Assembly: GCF_014639255.1 (NCBI RefSeq)
Contig: NZ_BMFV01000026.1
Location: forward strand, 1-64,000
Direction of reading: 5' to 3'
Length of the DNA stretch: 64,000 nt
Source: Pullulanibacillus pueri
Lineage (GTDB): Bacteria; Bacillota; Bacilli; Bacillales; Sporolactobacillaceae
Of the stretch, positions 16,184-27,305 are shown piece by piece. The notes beneath the pieces were generated by a model, which saw only the letters and a list, made by a program, of their open reading frames with translations, searched no databases and was not told the DNA's origin. Made by a program: the position numbers and the translations under genes. The first letter of the stretch is position 1. Each line of letters starts with the position of its first letter.

Positions 16184-16348
16184 TTATTCTTCTTTTCTCA
16201 AGCCCAGACCTAAATCAACGAGCTTTTCTTGTACTTCTTCAAGAGACTTGCGACCTAAATTGCGAACTTTCATCATGTCTTCTTCCGACTTTTGCGTCAG
16301 CTCTTGTACTGTATTAATGCCAGCACGTTTTAAACAGTTATATGACCG
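16184..16348 (-). pseudogene. rpoA: RNA polymerase alpha C-terminal domain, out of frame with the rest of rpoA
   Basis: This encodes [10 protein letters not shown] through the normal end LGLRKEE, most of the alpha CTD, including the Arg and Asn that contact UP-element DNA in E. coli. It is one frame off from the N-terminal part. About 29 residues expected between GLTDEA and RSYNC (linker and first CTD helix) are absent. The frame is open back to TTG codons at 16369-16372, but no ribosome-binding site lies before them, so separate translation is unlikely. Either the gene is truly broken or the assembly lost about 86 bp here. Confidence 0.8.
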
Positions 16349-17042
16349 CTGCTTGATCAGTGAGGCCAACAAAGATATTAAGGTGCTCTGTTAGAATTTT
16401 AGCCCCTAAAGAAACTGCTTCTTCAGGTCTAATACTTCCATCAGTCCATACATCGAGGGTTAACTTATCATAGTTGGTGACCTGACCGACACGCGTGTTC
16501 TCTACTTGGTAATTGACTCGAGAAACAGGCGTGAAAATCGAGTCAACAGGAATGACACCGATTGGCATATCGTCGTTATTATTACCTTCTGCAGGAACAT
16601 ACCCTCTACCTTTTTTGGCAGTCATTCTTAGATGGAATCTTGCTCCTTCATCTAATGTGGCAATGACAAGCTCTGGATTCAAGATCTCTACATCACTATC
16701 ATGAATAATATCTGCCGCAGTGACTTTACCTTCACGTTGAACGTCGATTTCAAGTGTTTTTTCCTCTTCGGAATAAATTTTCATCGCAAGATTTTTGATG
16801 TTGAGAATTATCGCTGTTACATCCTCTACAACACCGTCCATCGTTGAAAATTCATGAAGTACACTATCAAATTGGACGGAAGATACTGCTGCACCCGGGA
16901 GGGAGGATAATAAAATGCGCCTTAGGGAATTCCCCATCGTCGTTCCATATCCACGTTCCAGCGGCTCTACGACAAACTTGCCATATTTAGCATCATCGCT
17001 GATCTCAACCGTTTCGATTTTCGGCTTTTCGATTTCAATCAT
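16338..17042 (-). CDS. rpoA: DNA-directed RNA polymerase subunit alpha, N-terminal domain (frameshifted)
   Basis: A 234-aa frame with the complete alpha [35 protein letters not shown] (about 19-50), which makes the dimer interface, through [13 protein letters not shown] near 232. The usual Bacillus subunit is about 314 aa. Here the frame shifts after GLTDQA and stops after three more codons. The product nearly equals the E. coli NTD fragment that suffices for dimerisation and core assembly, but would lack UP-element and activator contacts. It sits between rpsK and rplQ as expected. Confidence 0.9.
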   Translation of the reverse strand: MIEIEKPKIETVEISDDAKYGKFVVEPLERGYGTTMGNSLRRILLSSLPGAAVSSVQFDSVLHEFSTMDGVVEDVTAIILNIKNLAMKIYSEEEKTLEIDVQREGKVTAADIIHDSDVEILNPELVIATLDEGARFHLRMTAKKGRGYVPAEGNNNDDMPIGVIPVDSIFTPVSRVNYQVENTRVGQVTNYDKLTLDVWTDGSIRPEEAVSLGAKILTEHLNIFVGLTDQAAVI

Positions 17043-17202
17043 TCAACTAAACCCTCCTTCAAACGTAGAAACTCGGGGCGTGAAGCTTGCCCAAGGGTCT
17101 CTTAAAGCCCAATGGGCAGGCGGTTCAAGCCTCACCAGAAATTTTTATCTCGTCCTTTACATATAAAAGCCAGTATTGACAAATGTGGCTATTTTATACT
17201 TA

Positions 17203-17601
17203 TTAGACGCGACGACGTTTTGGCGGGCGGCAACCGTTATGAGGAACGGGTGTCACATCACGGATAGCAGTGACTTCTAATCCAACTGCTTGTAAAGCAC
17301 GAATCGCTGCCTCACGACCTGCACCAGGACCTTTAACCGAGACTTCAATTGACTTCATTCCGTTTTCCATCGCTGCTTTCCCAGCAGTTTCAGCAGCTGT
17401 TTGCGCAGCAAAAGGTGTTGATTTACGAGAACCTTTGAAGCCTAAGCCGCCTGCACTTGCCCAAGATACAGCGTTACCGTGTGGGTCTGTTACAGTGACA
17501 ATCGTATTGTTAAAAGTTGAACGAATGTGAGCAATGCCACTTTCGATATTCTTTTTCACACGACGTTTACGATTGGTTCGATTGTCAGTACGTTTAGCCA
17601 T
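17203..17601 (-). CDS. rpsK: 30S ribosomal protein S11 (uS11)
   Basis: A 132-aa platform protein of the small subunit. Diagnostic blocks are [18 protein letters not shown] and the C-terminal [18 protein letters not shown]. It lies 17 bp after rpsM and 160 bp before rpoA in the alpha operon. Confidence 0.97.
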   Translation of the reverse strand: MAKRTDNRTNRKRRVKKNIESGIAHIRSTFNNTIVTVTDPHGNAVSWASAGGLGFKGSRKSTPFAAQTAAETAGKAAMENGMKSIEVSVKGPGAGREAAIRALQAVGLEVTAIRDVTPVPHNGCRPPKRRRV

Positions 17602-17618
17602 AACTTATATAACCTCCC

Positions 17619-17984
17619 TTATTTTTTCTTGTTAGCCATAGTCCGACGTGGACCTTTTCTTGTACGTGAGTTGTTTTTAGTATTCTGTCCGCGAACAGGT
17701 AATCCACGGCGATGACGAATCCCACGATAAGAACCGATCTCGATCAGGCGTTTAATGTTTAAAGAGACTTCACGACGAAGGTCCCCTTCGACTTTATACT
17801 TGTCGACTTGTTCACGTACACGTCCTAATTCTTCTTCGGTTAAATCACGCACTCTTGTCTCTTCAGAAACACCTGCATCACTTAAAATCTTCTGAGCTGT
17901 TGTTTTACCAATACCATAAATATAGGTCAAGGCAATAACAACACGCTTCTCTCTTGGAATATCAATACCTGCGATACGTGCCAA
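17619..17984 (-). CDS. rpsM: 30S ribosomal protein S13 (uS13)
   Basis: A 121-aa protein of the 30S head that contacts the P-site tRNA through its basic C-terminal tail. Diagnostic stretches are [26 protein letters not shown] and [15 protein letters not shown]. It follows rpmJ by about 20 bp. Confidence 0.97.
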   Translation of the reverse strand: MARIAGIDIPREKRVVIALTYIYGIGKTTAQKILSDAGVSEETRVRDLTEEELGRVREQVDKYKVEGDLRREVSLNIKRLIEIGSYRGIRHRRGLPVRGQNTKNNSRTRKGPRRTMANKKK

Positions 17985-18004
17985 AAGCGTACACCTCCTA
18001 TCGA

Positions 18005-18118
<114 letters not shown>

Positions 18119-18150
18119 TTAAAAAACCTCCTTAGAGCGCGGGGCTCCTT

Positions 18151-18366
18151 TTAATTACGGTAAGTGATCCTTCCGCGCGATAAATCGTACGGTGACAATT
18201 CTATCGTCACACGATCTCCAGGTAGGATACGTATATAGTGCATACGCAGTTTCCCAGAAATGTGAGCTAGGATCTTATGTCCATTTTCTAGCTCGACGCG
18301 AAACATTGCGTTAGGCAAAGGTTCAATAACAGTGCCTTCCACTTTAATGACGTCTTCTTTAGCCAT
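18151..18366 (-). CDS. infA: Translation initiation factor IF-1
   Basis: A 71-aa OB-fold protein, [26 protein letters not shown] through [12 protein letters not shown]. It binds the 30S A site during initiation. The start MAKED is the family start; the upstream in-frame codons overlap the preceding gene, whose last 8 bp overlap infA. Confidence 0.97.
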   Translation of the reverse strand: MAKEDVIKVEGTVIEPLPNAMFRVELENGHKILAHISGKLRMHYIRILPGDRVTIELSPYDLSRGRITYRN

Positions 18367-18682
18367 CGATCGATTCACCCTTCCTTAGGTCACTATAAAA
18401 TTCTTCAATATATTTTGCGATGGCAAATCGCAATTTACCGTTTGTGACTTTACCGGTTTCATCGATGCTGTTCTTCACTTCATCAGAAATATAGGGTTGA
18501 AGTTCCAAATGATTTAAATTCTTTTTCTTAGCCCGATCAAATTTCCGTTTATCCCCATCAGCAACTTTGACAAAGCGACTGTCTAATACTTCTACAATCA
18601 CACAAAGCGCCTCTGTATCTCTGCCTTTAATCACACGAACGAGTTGACCGGGTATGGGAGTTGTATCCGAATCGCTTACCAA
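18359..18682 (-). CDS. KOW domain RNA-binding protein (YbzG/L14e-like)
   Basis: A small protein of about 107 aa with an N-terminal KOW-like segment ([38 protein letters not shown], about 8-46), resembling the KOW proteins often encoded before infA in Bacillales. Its C-terminal half, with an EEFYSDLR helix, is less familiar. Function is unknown; a translation-linked role is inferred from place. The TTG at 18682 follows GAAGGTG at good spacing and fits homologues that begin just before the KOW fold. It overlaps infA by 8 bp. Confidence 0.8.
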   Translation of the reverse strand: MVSDSDTTPIPGQLVRVIKGRDTEALCVIVEVLDSRFVKVADGDKRKFDRAKKKNLNHLELQPYISDEVKNSIDETGKVTNGKLRFAIAKYIEEFYSDLRKGESIDG

Positions 18683-18816
18683 TCTGTCATCACCTTCACT
18701 TAAGGCTTTATAATAAACTGGCAGCTGTCTCAACAATTATAGCTTTATTCCTTGTTGATTATACTTATACCGGCTCAGGTGACCGTGTAAGACAGTGCCT
18801 CCCATGAAGACAGTCT

Positions 18817-18845
18817 ATTATATACCATCATTCATAAGTTCTCAA
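18817..18845 (-). promoter_or_regulatory. Sigma-A promoter between adk and the KOW-protein gene
   Basis: The minus strand has -35 TTGAGA (18840-18845), exactly 17 bp and a perfect -10 TATAAT (18817-18822). It begins 15 bp past the adk stop, where map would usually be. It can drive the KOW gene, infA, rpmJ, rpsM, rpsK, rpoA and rplQ. Confidence 0.8.
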
Positions 18846-18859
18846 GCGGTCTTACTTCT

Positions 18860-19531
<672 letters not shown>

Positions 19532-19580
19532 TTAAGAATTTCTGGTCTAGGTAGGCTTCAGATGTTAAACGTCATTTATC

Positions 19581-20867
19581 TTACCTTCTAATGAAGCCGC
19601 GATAATGCCGTTTAATGAGTTGACTTTCAATACGCTTCATGATGTCTAAAGCAACACCAGTGACGATCAAAAGACTCGTTCCGCCAATTCGAATATTTGC
19701 CGGGAGTCCGGCAATATCAACAAAAAGCATTGGCAAGACCGCGATCACTGCCAAGAATATGGAGCCAGCTAAGGTTAGACGGTAAAGTATACGGGTTATA
19801 TATTTCTCCGTTTGCTTTCCTGGGCGTATTCCTGGAATGTAACCACCCTGTTTTTTCAAGTTGTCTGCCATTTTTTCTGGATTGACTTGTACAAACGTAT
19901 AGAAATACGTAAATGCAATGATCAAAGCAGCATAAATGATCATACCCGTTACCGTTGTATAATCAAAGGTTTGAATAATCCATTTGGTTACTGCGTTTTG
20001 ATGAAAGAAACTCGCTACAGTTCTAGGTGTCATTAATAATGCAATGGCAAAGATAACTGGGATAACCCCTGCAGCATTTACCTTTATAGGTAAGTGAGTG
20101 GATTCCCCACCGTATGTCTTACGCCCTGCAGTACGTTTTGCATATTGAATAGGAATACGTCTCATACCCTGTTGGATGTAAATCGTTCCTATAATAATTG
20201 CAATAATCACCACTAAAACGATGAGCAAGAAGATAATTTGTAAAAACAAGTTATCGGCGCCTTGAATTTTTTGAGCATAAAGCTGGTTTGCAGCATTAGG
20301 AATACGAGCAACAATACCTGCAAAGATAATAACAGATATACCGTTTCCTACTCCATGTGATGTAATTTGTTCTCCAAGCCACATCAAGAAAGAGGTTCCT
20401 GCTGTTAATATAAGGGCGATCAATAGGTAGGTTGTAATGCTAGGGTCTTGTACAAGGCCTGGGAATTGAGCATTAAACCCATATGCCATTCCAACAGCCT
20501 GAATAAACCCTAGAATAACCGTACCATAACGCGTCACTTGAGCAAGCTTTTTACGTCCCATTTCACCTTGCTTTGACCACTCAGTGAACTTAGGAATAAC
20601 ATCCATTTGTAAGAGCTGTACAATAATAGAAGAAGTGATGTAGGGCATAATCCCTAAGGCAAAAATAGAGAAGTTCTGTAATGCGCCACCACCAAAAGTG
20701 TTAAGAAATCCGAAAACCTGATTGCTTTCAAGATTAATCACACTACTATCTACCTTTGGAACAGGTATAAATGTACCAACTCTAAAAATGATAAGCATTA
20801 ACAGCGTGAAAATTAGCTTTCGACGAATATCACCCACACGCAGAATGTTGGAGATCGTATTAAACAT
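19581..20867 (-). CDS. secY: Protein translocase subunit SecY
   Basis: A 428-aa channel protein with ten predicted membrane segments, the core of the Sec translocon with SecE and SecG. Visible blocks are the N-terminal ILRVGDIRRKLIFTLLMLIIFRVGTFIPVP and the cytosolic loop RRIPIQYAKR. It follows rplO with a 1-bp overlap, as in the standard spc operon. Confidence 0.97.
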   Translation of the reverse strand: MFNTISNILRVGDIRRKLIFTLLMLIIFRVGTFIPVPKVDSSVINLESNQVFGFLNTFGGGALQNFSIFALGIMPYITSSIIVQLLQMDVIPKFTEWSKQGEMGRKKLAQVTRYGTVILGFIQAVGMAYGFNAQFPGLVQDPSITTYLLIALILTAGTSFLMWLGEQITSHGVGNGISVIIFAGIVARIPNAANQLYAQKIQGADNLFLQIIFLLIVLVVIIAIIIGTIYIQQGMRRIPIQYAKRTAGRKTYGGESTHLPIKVNAAGVIPVIFAIALLMTPRTVASFFHQNAVTKWIIQTFDYTTVTGMIIYAALIIAFTYFYTFVQVNPEKMADNLKKQGGYIPGIRPGKQTEKYITRILYRLTLAGSIFLAVIAVLPMLFVDIAGLPANIRIGGTSLLIVTGVALDIMKRIESQLIKRHYRGFIRR

Positions 20868-21307
20868 TAAATCACCTCAGCTGTTCCACCGGCAGCTTCA
20901 ATTGCATTCTTAGCAGCTTCAGAAAACTTAGAAGCTTTTACAGTAAGTTTATTTTCTAACTTACCATTACCAAGAATTTTAATGCCGTCTTTGGCCTTGC
21001 TCACAATTCCTTCCTCAAGCAACAACTCAGGTGTAACTTCAGTTCCTGCTGCAAATCGATTAAGAGTCTCTAAGTTAACAATTGCGTACTCTTTTCTCGT
21101 TGGATTTGTAAATCCACGTTTTGGTACACGTTGAATTAACGGATATTGTCCGCCTTCAAAACCAGGGCGAACACCACCGCCTGAACGAGACTTTTGACCT
21201 TTTTGGCCACGACCTGATGTCTTACCTAATCCAGAACCGTATCCACGTCCAACGCGTTTGCGCTCTTTTCGGGAACCTTCTGCAGGCTTCAATTCATGTA
21301 GTTTCAT
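20867..21307 (-). CDS. rplO: 50S ribosomal protein L15 (uL15)
   Basis: A 146-aa protein with the Gly/Arg/Lys-rich N-terminal extension ([28 protein letters not shown]) that threads into 23S rRNA. It joins late steps of 50S assembly. It sits between rpmD and secY. Confidence 0.97.
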   Translation of the reverse strand: MKLHELKPAEGSRKERKRVGRGYGSGLGKTSGRGQKGQKSRSGGGVRPGFEGGQYPLIQRVPKRGFTNPTRKEYAIVNLETLNRFAAGTEVTPELLLEEGIVSKAKDGIKILGNGKLENKLTVKASKFSEAAKNAIEAAGGTAEVI

Positions 21308-21395
21308 TTCGGCACCTCCTACTTATATATTGATCAACTTAACAAAAATCATCGGGTTTTACCGTTAAGTTGTTGTCTTCTACTAAAACACTTTA

Positions 21396-21584
21396 TTATT
21401 CACTCACTTCGTTAACCGTTACTAAGTGAGAGACTTTTTTAATCATACCACGAATTGCAGGATTATCTTCTTGTACTACTGTTTGATTGGTCTTTTTAAA
21501 TCCCAAAGTTGCAACTGTAACTCTTTGATCTTTAGGACGTCCGATAACACTACGAGTGAGAGTGATTTCGAGTTTTTTAGCCAT
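21396..21584 (-). CDS. rpmD: 50S ribosomal protein L30 (uL30)
   Basis: A 62-aa protein, [28 protein letters not shown], matching the short bacterial L30. It begins 14 bp after rpsE; an 88-bp gap follows before rplO. Confidence 0.96.
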   Translation of the reverse strand: MAKKLEITLTRSVIGRPKDQRVTVATLGFKKTNQTVVQEDNPAIRGMIKKVSHLVTVNEVSE

Positions 21585-21598
21585 TCAATATCCCTCCC

Positions 21599-22099
21599 TT
21601 ATCCTAGCAATTCTTTAACGGATTTACCACGAAGTTTGGCAACTTCCTCTGCACGCTTAAGGCTTTGTAGGCCTTGAACTGTAGCACGAACCATATTGAT
21701 AGGGTTATTGGAGCCTAAGGATTTAGAAAGAATATCGCCAACCCCTGCAAGTTCAAGCACGGCACGCACAGGACCACCAGCGATAATTCCAGTACCTTCA
21801 GCAGCAGGCTTTAAAAGCACACTACCAGCACCATACTTACCAATGATTTGATGTGGTATCGTTGTTTTTACGATAGGTACACTAAACATATTTTTCTTTG
21901 CATCTTCAATACCTTTACGAATAGCTTCTGGTACTTCTTGAGCTTTTCCTGTACCGAAACCAACATTGCCATTTTTATCACCAACAACAACTAATGCTGC
22001 AAAACGGAAACGACGTCCGCCTTTGACTACTTTTGCAACACGGTTAATGGCAACAACGCGTTCTTCTAATTCAGATTTATTACGCTCACGAGATTGCAT
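21599..22099 (-). CDS. rpsE: 30S ribosomal protein S5 (uS5)
   Basis: A 166-aa protein with the double-stranded RNA-binding N-terminal domain ([32 protein letters not shown]) and loop 2 that affects spectinomycin response and decoding accuracy. It follows rplR by 17 bp. Confidence 0.97.
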   Translation of the reverse strand: MQSRERNKSELEERVVAINRVAKVVKGGRRFRFAALVVVGDKNGNVGFGTGKAQEVPEAIRKGIEDAKKNMFSVPIVKTTIPHQIIGKYGAGSVLLKPAAEGTGIIAGGPVRAVLELAGVGDILSKSLGSNNPINMVRATVQGLQSLKRAEEVAKLRGKSVKELLG

Positions 22100-22116
22100 A
22101 CTTTTCCCTCCTTCTC

Positions 22117-22479
22117 TTAGAATGTAAGTCCAGCTTCACGAGCACCGTCAGCAAGTGCTTTGATACGTCCGTGATAGAGATAGCCTCCACGGTCAAAGAC
22201 AACTTCCTTCAATCCTTGCTCAAGCGCACGCTTAGCAACGAGCTCGCCAACTTTTTTAGCGGCTTCGATATCTGTACCTTTAGTTAAACCAGCTTCTTTA
22301 TCTAAGCTAGATGCTGCGACAATAGTTTTGCTAGTTTCATCATTTATGATCTGTGCATAAATGTGTTTAGAGGAACGAAATACATTAAGACGAGGACGGG
22401 CAGTTGTACCAACCACACGACGTCGAACATGTTGATGTCTTCTCTTACGAACACTATTTTTATTTGGCTTAGTGATCAT
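22117..22479 (-). CDS. rplR: 50S ribosomal protein L18 (uL18)
   Basis: A 120-aa protein that binds 5S rRNA. Diagnostic blocks are [20 protein letters not shown] and [28 protein letters not shown]. The order rplF-rplR-rpsE is standard. Confidence 0.97.
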   Translation of the reverse strand: MITKPNKNSVRKRRHQHVRRRVVGTTARPRLNVFRSSKHIYAQIINDETSKTIVAASSLDKEAGLTKGTDIEAAKKVGELVAKRALEQGLKEVVFDRGGYLYHGRIKALADGAREAGLTF

Positions 22480-22509
22480 GTCCTAGTCACTCCTTTCTGT
22501 TACAGATGA

Positions 22510-23049
22510 CTATTTACCGGTCTTTCCTTCTTTACGGCGTACATTTTCGCCTTCGTAACGAATCCCTTTACCTTTGTAAGGTTCAGGTGAGCGGACTGCA
22601 CGGATATTAGCAGCAACTGCACCTACGCGCTCTTTGCTAATCCCTTTAACAGTAACCTTGTTGTTACCTACCACTTCAATTTCAATACCTTCCTCAGGTA
22701 CAATCTCTACTGGGTGGGAATAACCAACGTTTAATACTAAGTTGTTTCCTTGTTTGCTTGCTCTATAACCGACACCCACAAGCTCAAGCTTCTTTTCATA
22801 GCCTTTAGTAACACCTTCAACCATATTACTAATGATACTTGAAGTTGTGCCGTGAAGAGAACGATGCAATTTTGAGTCGCTTGGACGCTCTACCGTAACT
22901 GCATCTTCAGCAACATTTATTTTCATATCTGGATGAAAAGTAAAGGAAAGTGCTCCTTTTGGTCCCTTTACATCCACGTGGTTTTTTTCATCAACAGTGA
23001 CCGTTACATCTTTTGGTACCTCTGTAGGTCTTAAACCAACTCGAGACAT
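22510..23049 (-). CDS. rplF: 50S ribosomal protein L6 (uL6)
   Basis: A 179-aa protein of two tandem similar domains, starting [17 protein letters not shown] and ending in the [27 protein letters not shown] block next to the factor-binding site of the 50S. It follows rpsH at 28 bp. Confidence 0.97.
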   Translation of the reverse strand: MSRVGLRPTEVPKDVTVTVDEKNHVDVKGPKGALSFTFHPDMKINVAEDAVTVERPSDSKLHRSLHGTTSSIISNMVEGVTKGYEKKLELVGVGYRASKQGNNLVLNVGYSHPVEIVPEEGIEIEVVGNNKVTVKGISKERVGAVAANIRAVRSPEPYKGKGIRYEGENVRRKEGKTGK

Positions 23050-23077
23050 TGTAACACCTCCATTCGCTAAATAACGA

Positions 23078-23476
23078 TTACCAAACGTATGCTAATACTT
23101 CGCCGCCGACTTTTTGTTGACGAGCTTCTTTATCAGTAATAATACCTTTTGAAGTAGATACAAGCGCGATCCCAAGACCTCCAAGAACTCGAGGAACTTC
23201 ATCCGCTTTTGCATATACTCTAAGGCCAGGTTTACTAATCCGTTTCAATCCTGTAATAACACGCTCTTGATTTACACCGTATTTTAAGAAAATACGAAGT
23301 ACGCCTTGCTTGTCGTCTTCAACAAACTCCACGTCTCTTACAAAACCTTCACGCTTTAAAATTTCAGCAATTTCTTTTTTCACTCTCGAACCTGGAAGCT
23401 CCAATGATTCGTGACGTACATTGTTTGCATTCCGGATGCGAGTTAGCATATCTGCTATCGGATCTGTCATGACCAT
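23078..23476 (-). CDS. rpsH: 30S ribosomal protein S8 (uS8)
   Basis: A 132-aa protein that binds the central domain of 16S rRNA. The start [19 protein letters not shown] is the family N-terminus. The ATG at 23476 is 8 bp after GGAGG; the longer upstream frame runs into rpsN and is not used. In many bacteria S8 also represses the spc operon. Confidence 0.97.
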   Translation of the reverse strand: MVMTDPIADMLTRIRNANNVRHESLELPGSRVKKEIAEILKREGFVRDVEFVEDDKQGVLRIFLKYGVNQERVITGLKRISKPGLRVYAKADEVPRVLGGLGIALVSTSKGIITDKEARQQKVGGEVLAYVW

Positions 23477-23505
23477 TTGAGTGACCTCCTTCCCTAACTT
23501 GGGGT

Positions 23506-23691
23506 TTACCAGCTGGCTTTTTTCACGCCCGGAATTTGACCCTTGTAAGCTAATTCGCGGAAGCAAATTCGGCAAAGTTTGAACTTACGTAGGACAGAAT
23601 GTGGACGTCCACAACGTTGGCAACGTGTATATTCTTGGACTTGGTGTTTCTTAGGTCGATTTGCTTTAGCAATCATCGATTTCTTAGCCAT
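23506..23691 (-). CDS. rpsN: 30S ribosomal protein S14 type Z, zinc-binding (uS14)
   Basis: A 61-aa zinc-binding S14 with CxxC pairs at 24-27 (CQRC) and 40-43 (CRIC). It is the usual spc-operon copy in Bacillales; a longer zinc-free paralogue may exist elsewhere. It lies between rplE and rpsH. Confidence 0.97.
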   Translation of the reverse strand: MAKKSMIAKANRPKKHQVQEYTRCQRCGRPHSVLRKFKLCRICFRELAYKGQIPGVKKASW

Positions 23692-23709
23692 GCTTTACCT
23701 CCTTGCTTA

Positions 23710-24249
23710 CTATTTTCTAAATGGCATACCGAATAATGTTAAAAGTTCTCTTGCTTCTTCATCAGTTTTAGATGTCGTAACAATAACAATATCCATGCCG
23801 CGTACTTTGTTGATTTTATCGTAGTCAATTTCAGGGAAAATGAGTTGTTCACGTACCCCTAATGTGTAGTTTCCACGACCGTCAAAAGATTTTGGTGAGA
23901 TCCCACGAAAATCACGTACACGTGGTAATGATACAGAAATTAACTTATCGAAGAACTCATACATTTTTTCGCCACGAAGAGTAACCTTCGCACCGATAGG
24001 CATACCTTCACGGAGTTTGAATCCAGCGATGGATTTTTTAGCTTTAGTGACAACAGGCTTTTGCCCTGAAAGTGCAGCCAATTCCTCAACAGCCTCATCT
24101 AAGACTTTTGAATTTTGCACTGCATCGCCAATCCCCATATTAATAACGATCTTTTCAATACCAGGGACTTGCATTCTATTTTCATAATTAAACTTCTCAG
24201 TTAATGCCGGAACTAAATCATTTAGATATTTTTCTTTTAAACGATTCAA
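23710..24249 (-). CDS. rplE: 50S ribosomal protein L5 (uL5)
   Basis: A 179-aa protein of the 5S ribonucleoprotein that touches the P-site tRNA. Recognised by [18 protein letters not shown] and the C-terminal [30 protein letters not shown]. Confidence 0.97.
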   Translation of the reverse strand: MNRLKEKYLNDLVPALTEKFNYENRMQVPGIEKIVINMGIGDAVQNSKVLDEAVEELAALSGQKPVVTKAKKSIAGFKLREGMPIGAKVTLRGEKMYEFFDKLISVSLPRVRDFRGISPKSFDGRGNYTLGVREQLIFPEIDYDKINKVRGMDIVIVTTSKTDEEARELLTLFGMPFRK

Positions 24250-24278
24250 GCCAGTGACCTCCTTTCAGAAACAAATTC

Positions 24279-24599
24279 TTATTTATCCAAAGGTTCGCCT
24301 GATTTTTTTGCAATGCGGACCTTTTTACCGTCTACAGTTTTGTAACCAACTCGGGTTGGTTCACTCGTTTTCGGATCGAGAGGCATCACGTTCGAAGCAT
24401 GAATAGGTGCTTCGATATCTGAGATACCGCCTTGAGGATTATCCTGTGAAGGTTTGGCGTGTTTCTTCACGATATTAACGCCTTCTACCAAGACACGATC
24501 TTTCTTTGGATAGGCTTCGAGGATAACGCCTTGTTTACCTTTATCTTTGCCTGAGATAACTTGAACTTTATCTCCCTTTTTCACATGCATACTAGCCAT
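24279..24599 (-). CDS. rplX: 50S ribosomal protein L24 (uL24)
   Basis: A 106-aa assembly-initiator protein with an N-terminal KOW motif ([36 protein letters not shown]). The only usable start is the ATG at 24599 or the ATG three codons later (MHVKKGDK, the B. subtilis start). The AGGAGG lies 13 bp before the first, which is unusually far. Confidence 0.96.
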   Translation of the reverse strand: MASMHVKKGDKVQVISGKDKGKQGVILEAYPKKDRVLVEGVNIVKKHAKPSQDNPQGGISDIEAPIHASNVMPLDPKTSEPTRVGYKTVDGKKVRIAKKSGEPLDK

Positions 24600-24636
24600 T
24601 GTGAATCACGCACCTCCTTTTGGTCGAGCCACAATA

Positions 24637-25005
24637 TTATAAAACTTCCGGAGCTAGCGAAACGATTTTCATAAATTGTCTATCGCGTAATTCGCGGGCT
24701 ACCGGTCCAAAAATACGAGTCCCACGTGGGCTCTTATCATCACGGATAATAACTGCAGCATTTTCATCAAAGCGAATATATGAACCGTCTGGGCGACGTA
24801 CACCACGACGGGTACGTACAACAACAGCCTTCACTACTTCACCTTTTTTGACAACGCCTCCTGGTGTTGCTTGTTTTACAGTTGCAACAATAACATCACC
24901 AATATTAGCCGTCTTACGACCAGATCCACCCAGAACTTTAATCGTTAAAACTTCACGAGCACCTGAATTATCAGCGACTTTCAAGCGGGTTTCTTGTTGA
25001 ATCAC
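24637..25005 (-). CDS. rplN: 50S ribosomal protein L14 (uL14)
   Basis: A 122-aa interface protein that forms intersubunit bridges; starts [29 protein letters not shown]. It stands between rpsQ and rplX in the usual order. Confidence 0.97.
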   Translation of the reverse strand: MIQQETRLKVADNSGAREVLTIKVLGGSGRKTANIGDVIVATVKQATPGGVVKKGEVVKAVVVRTRRGVRRPDGSYIRFDENAAVIIRDDKSPRGTRIFGPVARELRDRQFMKIVSLAPEVL

Positions 25006-25043
25006 TCAAAGGACCTCCCTTCGGATTAAACACACCAAACGAA

Positions 25044-25310
25044 TTAGATGATTACGGCTTCTTCCACAATTTCAATGAGACGGAATCGCTTGTCTTTAGA
25101 AAGTGGACGAGTTTCCATAATACGAACAACATCTCCAACCTTGGCAGTGTTTTCTTCGTCATGAACTTTATATTTTTTTGAATATCTTACACGTTTACCA
25201 TACAGTGGAGCCTTTTTATAAGTCTCAACAACAACTGTAATGGTCTTATCCATTTTGTCAGAAATTACTTTTCCGACATATGTCTTACGACTGTTGCGTT
25301 CTTCAGCCAT
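25044..25310 (-). CDS. rpsQ: 30S ribosomal protein S17 (uS17)
   Basis: An 88-aa OB-fold protein that binds 16S rRNA early in assembly. Typical blocks are [17 protein letters not shown] and the C-terminal [20 protein letters not shown]. Confidence 0.97.
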   Translation of the reverse strand: MAEERNSRKTYVGKVISDKMDKTITVVVETYKKAPLYGKRVRYSKKYKVHDEENTAKVGDVVRIMETRPLSKDKRFRLIEIVEEAVII

Positions 25311-25330
25311 TCAGGATGTCCTCCTTTCGT

Positions 25331-25534
25331 TTAGCCGTTTTGAATTTTTAATTCCCGTTCATGTAGAACAGTTTTTGCGCGCGCAATGTCTTTACGTACT
25401 TTGCTAAGTTGAGCAGGATTCTCTAATTGACCTGTTGCCAATTGAAAGCGGAGATTAAATAATTCCTCTTTAAGAGATTTTACCTTTTGTTCAACTTCGG
25501 CAGTGGTCAAATTACGTATTTCATTAGCCTTCAT
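25331..25534 (-). CDS. rpmC: 50S ribosomal protein L29 (uL29)
   Basis: A 67-aa two-helix protein near the polypeptide exit tunnel: [32 protein letters not shown] chose the ATG at 25534, the family start; an upstream in-frame GTG is inside rplP. It overlaps the end of rplP by 11 bp. Confidence 0.96.
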   Translation of the reverse strand: MKANEIRNLTTAEVEQKVKSLKEELFNLRFQLATGQLENPAQLSKVRKDIARAKTVLHERELKIQNG

Positions 25535-25958
25535 TGACGTCACCACCCACTTCTTCGCGTTTTACAAACTTAGTTTTAACCGGTAATTTATGAGATGCAA
25601 GTCTTAAAGCTTCGCGTGCAACTTCTTCAGATACACCGCCGATTTCGAACATCACTTTACCTGGTTTCACAACTGCTACCCATCCTTCAGGTGCCCCTTT
25701 ACCAGAACCCATTCGGACTTCAAGAGGTTTTGCAGTATATGGCTTTTGCGGGAAGATCTTGATCCATACCTTACCGCCACGCTTCATATAACGTGTCATT
25801 GCAATACGTGCTGCTTCTATTTGACGACTTGTAATCCAAGAGGAAGTCGTTGCTTGTAAACCAAATTCACCAAAAGTTACTTCTGTGCCGCCTTTAGCAC
25901 GGCCCTTCATTCTGCCGCGATGCTGACGACGATATTTAACACGTTTAGGCATCAACAT
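25524..25958 (-). CDS. rplP: 50S ribosomal protein L16 (uL16)
   Basis: A 144-aa protein that helps shape the A-site tRNA pocket; begins [19 protein letters not shown] and includes [26 protein letters not shown]. It follows rpsC with only 2 bp between. Confidence 0.97.
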   Translation of the reverse strand: MLMPKRVKYRRQHRGRMKGRAKGGTEVTFGEFGLQATTSSWITSRQIEAARIAMTRYMKRGGKVWIKIFPQKPYTAKPLEVRMGSGKGAPEGWVAVVKPGKVMFEIGGVSEEVAREALRLASHKLPVKTKFVKREEVGGDVNEG

Positions 25959-25960
25959 GA

Positions 25961-26620
25961 TTATTGTCCTCCTTCCTTCTTGTTCGACCCTTTCGTTGGA
26001 AGGACTTCACCGCGATAAATCCACACTTTAACCCCGAGTTTACCGTAGGTTGTATCAGCTTCAGCTGTACCATAATCGATATCAGCGCGAAGTGTGTGAA
26101 GCGGAACTGTACCTTCACTATAGTCTTCAGAACGAGCGATATCTGCACCACCAAGACGGCCAGATACTTGTGTACGAATACCTTTAGCACCTGCACGCAT
26201 TGTACGAGTGATCGTTTGCTTTTGCGCACGACGCCAAGCAATACGATTTTCAAGTTGTCGCGCGATGTTATCAGCAACAAGCTTAGCATCAAGATCCGCT
26301 TGTTTGATTTCAAAGATATTCACATGAACTTTTTTACCTGTTAGAGCATTAAGGGATTTGCGAAGTGATTCTACTTCAGATCCACCCTTACCAATGACCA
26401 TACCAGGCTTTGCCGTTTTAATTGTTACATTTATACGATTCGCAGCTCTTTCTAGTTCTATAGAGGAGACTGCAGCGTCTTTTAAACGTTTTTCAACATA
26501 TTCACGGATTTTAATATCTTCATGAAGATATTCTGCATAATTCTTATCCGCATACCACTTAGATTCCCAGTCACGGATATATCCAATCCGAAAACCGTTA
26601 GGGTTAACTTTTTGACCCAC
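25961..26620 (-). CDS. rpsC: 30S ribosomal protein S3 (uS3)
   Basis: A 219-aa protein of the mRNA entry channel. It has an N-terminal KH-2 domain ([20 protein letters not shown], about 70-90) and the C-terminal S3 domain. It follows rplV by 3 bp. Confidence 0.97.
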   Translation of the reverse strand: MGQKVNPNGFRIGYIRDWESKWYADKNYAEYLHEDIKIREYVEKRLKDAAVSSIELERAANRINVTIKTAKPGMVIGKGGSEVESLRKSLNALTGKKVHVNIFEIKQADLDAKLVADNIARQLENRIAWRRAQKQTITRTMRAGAKGIRTQVSGRLGGADIARSEDYSEGTVPLHTLRADIDYGTAEADTTYGKLGVKVWIYRGEVLPTKGSNKKEGGQ

Positions 26621-26623
26621 GCA

Positions 26624-26965
26624 TTATCCCTCCTTCTTTTCTGAAACGATGATGGTTATATGACTTGTACGTTTATTAATACGACCTGCACGACCTTGTG
26701 CGCGCGGACGGAAACGTTTCAAAGTTACGCCTTCATCAACGAATGCTTTTTCAACGATCAAGGTGTCGGGTTCCATCTCATAGTTGTGCTCAGCATTGGC
26801 AATAGCTGATTTTAAAACTTTTTCTACGATTGGTGATGCAGATTTTGGCGTGTTTTTCAAAATCGCAAATGCTTCACCTACAGCTTTACCACGAATTAGG
26901 TCAACGACCAAACGAGCTTTACGAGGAGCGACACGAACTTGCCGTGCAATAGCTTTTGCTTCCAT
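26624..26965 (-). CDS. rplV: 50S ribosomal protein L22 (uL22)
   Basis: A 113-aa protein whose beta hairpin lines the exit tunnel, ending [27 protein letters not shown]. The hairpin looks wild type, without the deletions seen in macrolide-resistant strains. Confidence 0.97.
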   Translation of the reverse strand: MEAKAIARQVRVAPRKARLVVDLIRGKAVGEAFAILKNTPKSASPIVEKVLKSAIANAEHNYEMEPDTLIVEKAFVDEGVTLKRFRPRAQGRAGRINKRTSHITIIVSEKKEG

Positions 26966-26990
26966 GGATATTTCCTCCTCTCAGGTTAGA

Positions 26991-27269
26991 CTAGCGACCG
27001 GTCTTCTTGTCATCTTTAGAGTGTCCACGATATGTCCGAGTAGGTGCGAACTCTCCTAGTTTATGACCAACCATATCTTCAGTTACATACACTGGTACAT
27101 GCTTACGTCCATCATAAACAGCGATCGTATGTCCAATGAACTCTGGGAAGATTGTCGAACGTCTCGACCATGTTCTGATCACTTTCTTATCGTTGTTTTC
27201 ATTTTGAGTAACCACCTTGTTCATCAAGTGGTCATCAACGAATGGTCCTTTTTTCAGGCTGCGACCCAT
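26991..27269 (-). CDS. rpsS: 30S ribosomal protein S19 (uS19)
   Basis: A 92-aa head protein: [19 protein letters not shown] through [21 protein letters not shown]. It follows rplB by 36 bp in the S10 operon. Confidence 0.97.
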   Translation of the reverse strand: MGRSLKKGPFVDDHLMNKVVTQNENNDKKVIRTWSRRSTIFPEFIGHTIAVYDGRKHVPVYVTEDMVGHKLGEFAPTRTYRGHSKDDKKTGR

Positions 27270-27305
27270 GGGTCAACCTCCCTCCATTTATTCACATTAG
27301 TTAAA

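Noticed and set aside
16338..16372. Programmed frameshift as the explanation for the split rpoA
   Set aside because: No slippery run or stimulating structure is seen at the junction, and about 29 conserved residues are missing as well, so a deletion explains it better.
17075..17110. Third copy of the dispersed repeat between rpsK and rpoA
   Set aside because: Only a GGGCGTGAAGCTTGCCC stem resembles the left end of the repeat; the rest of the arms is absent.
18740..18808. 22-codon open frame (MGGTVLHGH...) between adk and the KOW gene
   Set aside because: No ribosome-binding site and no resemblance to the end of map.
25945..26313. Large open frames inside ribosomal and rpo genes on either strand
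   Set aside because: They are shadows of the real coding frame, caused by codon bias in highly expressed genes.
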